The notes beneath the pieces were generated by a model. It worked only from the letters and a program-made list of their open reading frames with translations. It was not told where the DNA came from and ran no database searches. Below, one piece after another: positions 59,853 to 61,568 of a stretch of 61,568 nucleotides of DNA. Source of the DNA: Clostridia bacterium (GTDB taxonomy: Bacteria > Bacillota > Clostridia > Oscillospirales > CAG-382). The translations under genes and the position numbers were made by a program. The number at the start of each line of letters is the position of its first letter. Position 1 is the stretch's first letter. The stretch lies in the NCBI GenBank assembly GCA_017516825.1, contig JAFXBC010000060.1:1-61568 (forward strand). The letters run 5' to 3'.

Positions 59853-59913
59853 GCGGTTGTATTTATAAACGACAGGTTTAGAACAAAAGTCGCAGGTTCA
59901 AGCCCGCAACCGC
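59853..59913 (+). pseudogene. tRNA-like remnant
   Basis: GCGGTTG (59853-59859) and CAACCGC (59907-59913) pair like an acceptor stem, extended outward to 10 bp. Before the 3' arm is a T-arm-like GCAGG-TTCAAG-CCCGC. The whole is 61 bases, about 12 too short for a tRNA: no anticodon arm or CCA is present. Probably a decayed or truncated tRNA gene, or a chance structure. Confidence 0.35.
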
Positions 59914-59924
59914 AACGCAACAAA

Positions 59925-60081
59925 TCACGCCAAAGGGATGTATGGAATCAATCCGAAGGAAAACACGCGCCGGCGCGTGACGCCATACGCCCGACGGTGA
60001 TTCTATACACGACTACGTCGTGATTCCATACCAATCATTCGGATTGGACAGAAAAAAGACCGTTCGAAAACGGTCTTTTTT
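59925..60081. repeat. Hairpin-array repeat, copy b
   Basis: Closing stem CAATCCGAA (59949-59957) with TTCGGATTG (60038-60046); inside, arms CACGC/GCGTG, CGCC/GGTG and CACGAC/GTCGTG joined by 8-10 base linkers of the gattccata type. It ends in AAAAAAGACCGTT/AACGGTCTTTTTT (60052-60081), identical to the terminator of copy c. No tRNA lies at its right side. Confidence 0.75.
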
Positions 60082-60245
60082 CTTGTACTCATAGTACAAA
60101 AATGCAACTCTATATATCTATATATATGAAGATTTGCGAAGCAAATCAACCTTTCCACTTTTTCACTATTCACTATTACTTCTTACCTAAAATTCCGTAC
60201 ACGCCAAATCAGTGAAAAGTGAAGAGTGAAGAGGTAATAAGTAAA
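60082..60245. other. Gene-free stretch with 80-bp direct repeat
   Basis: AT-rich. No gene is seen. It holds copy 1 of the 80-bp direct repeat (60160-60239). Confidence 0.6.
60160..60239. repeat. 80-bp direct repeat, copy 1
   Basis: About 77 of 80 bases match 60711-60790. Each copy has runs of TTCACTA at the left and GTGAAGA at the right, which are roughly inverted. The two copies flank the 100-residue gene at 60305. Confidence 0.85.
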
Positions 60246-60276
60246 AATTCCGCACACTTGCGTGTACGGAATTTTT
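60246..60276 (-). terminator. Terminator of the gene at 60305
   Basis: On the minus strand AATTCCGTACAC and GTGTGCGGAATT form a stem with one mismatch and a thymine run. Confidence 0.75.
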
Positions 60277-60304
60277 TGAGGTTACAGGACAAAATTACAA
60301 CTCA

Positions 60305-60607
60305 TCATTCAAGTCGTTTTCTTTTTCTATCTATTATTTCTTGAATCGCAGAAATCAAAAAGGCGCCAAGCGGAGTAAGTGGAATAAAAATCCAAAACAA
60401 AATCTCCAAAATAGAACTTATAATCCAAATGTTTTGCGATACCTCTACGTAATTTCCGTGATCACCAACAAAATATTTCCCTGCTTCTTGATAACCATTT
60501 CCTGCGCTGCCGCCAATGACCATTGAAAACACAAAGAACGTCAAAATTATGGTGATCCCTAAAGCAAGCCAAATAGTAATATAAATGTTTCCTTTACTTT
60601 TTTTCAT
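60305..60607 (-). CDS. Hypothetical two-span membrane protein
   Basis: A 100-residue AT-rich gene product: MKKSKGNIYITIWLALGITIILTFFVFSMVIGG (first span about 9-32), a loop with NGYQEAGKYFVGDHGNYVEVSQ, a second span (about 61-85), and a basic end (DRKRKRLE). GAAAGGCGG before ATG 60607 is a fair ribosome site. It is framed by two 80-bp direct repeats and by terminators, so it looks like a small inserted cassette. No family is recognised. Confidence 0.65.
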   Translation of the reverse strand: MKKSKGNIYITIWLALGITIILTFFVFSMVIGGSAGNGYQEAGKYFVGDHGNYVEVSQNIWIISSILEILFWIFIPLTPLGAFLISAIQEIIDRKRKRLE

Positions 60608-60710
60608 ATCGCACCGCCTTTCTTCGTTTCATTATATCATAATACCGAATATTTTTCAATATAAAATAAAAAAAGCGCTTTTCGACCGTAGGGAGAAAAG
60701 CTACCTTACC

Positions 60711-60790
60711 TTTTCACTATTCACTATTACCTCTTACCTAAAATTCCGTACACGCCAATTTAGTGAAAAGTGAAGAGTGAAGAGGTAATA
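60711..60790. repeat. 80-bp direct repeat, copy 2
   Basis: Matches 60160-60239 at about 77 of 80 positions; ends directly at the tRNA-Asn fragment. Confidence 0.85.
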
Positions 60791-60817
60791 TGCTCCCCCT
60801 GCTGGGCTCGAACTCAG
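60791..60817 (-). pseudogene. tRNA-Asn 3'-end fragment
   Basis: gctccccctgctgggctcga and the next bases match the 3' part of tRNA-Asn (61214-61240) with one extra base, then the similarity stops. A partial copy of a tRNA end is the usual trace of an integration or duplication event. Confidence 0.6.
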
Positions 60818-61005
60818 CTAAACTTCGAGCCGCTCCGCGTCTCTCGTCGCAAATCCCACAAAAGCGGAATTTGCCCCTGCTCGCGACAAAGTCGCGAGCA
60901 GAACGTGCTTTGCCTCGAACCCTACAAAAAAAGAAATGAAAAACAGACCGCCGATGGCGATCTGTTTTTCATGGGCACATAGGACGGAATTGCAACTCGT
61001 AAAAT
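60818..61005. other. Gene-free stretch with strong palindromes
   Basis: No gene. It holds an 11-bp palindrome CTGCTCGCGAC/GTCGCGAGCAG (60877-60901) and a terminator-like AAAACAGA...TCTGTTTT stem near 60938-60969. Confidence 0.6.
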
Positions 61006-61209
61006 CACGGCGAAGCCGTGTATGAAATCCGCAGCTTGTCTGCGGTATGGAATCAACACAAAGTGTTGTATGTAATCAATCCGAAGGAAGATACACGCTG
61101 ACGCGTGATGCCATACGCCTAACGGCGATTACATACTCACCTGCGGTGAGATTACATGCCAATCCTTCGGATTGGATAGAAAAAAGACCGTTCGAAAACG
61201 GTCTTTTTT
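61006..61209. repeat. Hairpin-array repeat, copy c (next to tRNA-Asn)
   Basis: Seven stems with regular linkers. Left arms: CACGG/CCGTG (61006-61020), CGCAG/CTGCG (61030-61044), AACAC/GTGTT (61055-61067), joined by gtatgNaatc-type linkers. Then an 11-bp closing stem AATCCGAAGGA (61078-61088) with TCCTTCGGATT (61163-61173), enclosing CACGC/GCGTG, CGCC/GGCG and CTCAC/GTGAG, joined by gattNcata-type linkers, the reverse complement of the left ones. It ends in the terminator stem 61180-61209. Confidence 0.8.
61180..61209 (-). terminator. Terminator after tRNA-Asn
   Basis: AAAAAAGACCGTT and AACGGTCTTTTTT form a 13-bp stem with a cgaa loop, three bases from the tRNA-Asn 3' end. It should end the rRNA-tRNA transcript. 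Confidence 0.88.
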
Positions 61210-61210
61210 C

Positions 61211-61287
<77 letters not shown>

Positions 61288-61293
61288 ATATGT

Positions 61294-61409
<116 letters not shown>

Positions 61410-61487
61410 TTATGGAACGCAGTATTGTCTGCGATCGTTTTGACTTTTTGAAAAAGAATAGGAGAAAGTTCTCATGAATCGAAGTAG

Positions 61488-61568
61488 TTCAAGCCCTCGG
61501 TCAATTAGTATCGCTCAGCTGAACACGTTACCGTGCTTACACCTGCGACCTATCAAACACGTAGTCTA
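61488..61568 (-). rRNA. 23S ribosomal RNA, 3' end (partial)
   Basis: The minus strand reads TAGACTACGTGTTTGATAGG, then GTAAGCACGGTAACGTG and ends around CGATACTAATTGACCGAGGG, the conserved 3' end of bacterial 23S rRNA. The rest lies outside the window. The order 23S-5S-tRNA-Asn is that of a normal rRNA operon. Confidence 0.93.

Overview
The window looks like chromosomal DNA of a spore-forming Clostridia-type Firmicute, probably an uncultured gut member of the Oscillospirales/Christensenellales kind. The evidence is the germination protease gpr, whiA, a DnaE-type polymerase in a murB-whiA-dnaE cluster, single-chain GlyRS, strong AGGAGG ribosome sites, and many sigma-A promoters of the TTGACA-17-TATAAT type. 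This placement is an inference from gene content. Most genes are GC-rich. A minority are visibly AT-richer and look acquired: the MGMT-fusion gene, argS, the regulator at 58.7 kb, and the small membrane gene at 60.3 kb.

Layout. 1-16 kb: a partial gene at the left edge, birA, two XRE regulators each next to a small membrane protein, an ADP-ribosylglycohydrolase, a GrpB protein, a glyS-rpiR operon, a DUF1854/ABC transporter operon, proS, and a nuclease-like/MGMT fusion. 16-26.6 kb (core): a tRNA-His/Arg/Gly cluster, rpsT, gpr, and the murB-whiA-dnaE-PBP-isomerase run. 26.7-34.7 kb: three large secreted, membrane-anchored proteins with shared modules, then a lipoprotein. 34.7-43.2 kb: an ECF sigma factor with a large extension, GH32-like and GH78 glycosidases, DUF975, an M28 peptidase and an XRE regulator. 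43.2-56 kb: a DUF2975/XRE/GH78 operon, a four-gene immunity-like cluster, a MerR regulator, methyltransferases, a frameshifted XRE-membrane gene, a TetR/ABC/DUF4838 operon and a GNAT enzyme. 56-61.5 kb: argS behind an arginine leader-peptide attenuator, another XRE regulator, a repeat-rich accessory stretch, then tRNA-Asn, 5S and the 3' end of 23S rRNA, all on the minus strand.

How the genes work together. Core genes cover translation (glyS, proS, argS, rpsT, tRNAs, rRNA), cell wall (murB, PBP), replication (dnaE) and sporulation (gpr, whiA). The accessory part is dominated by seven XRE-type regulators, surface proteins and plant- or mucin-glycan enzymes.

The most striking signals are these: a 13-residue leader ending in four arginine codons, followed by a terminator, in front of argS; a fusion of a PD-(D/E)XK-like domain to an alkyltransferase-like domain; a family of cloverleaf-like hairpin-array repeats next to tRNA genes; and a shared extracellular domain found four times in three adjacent surface proteins. 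No CRISPR array, phage module or transposase was seen.
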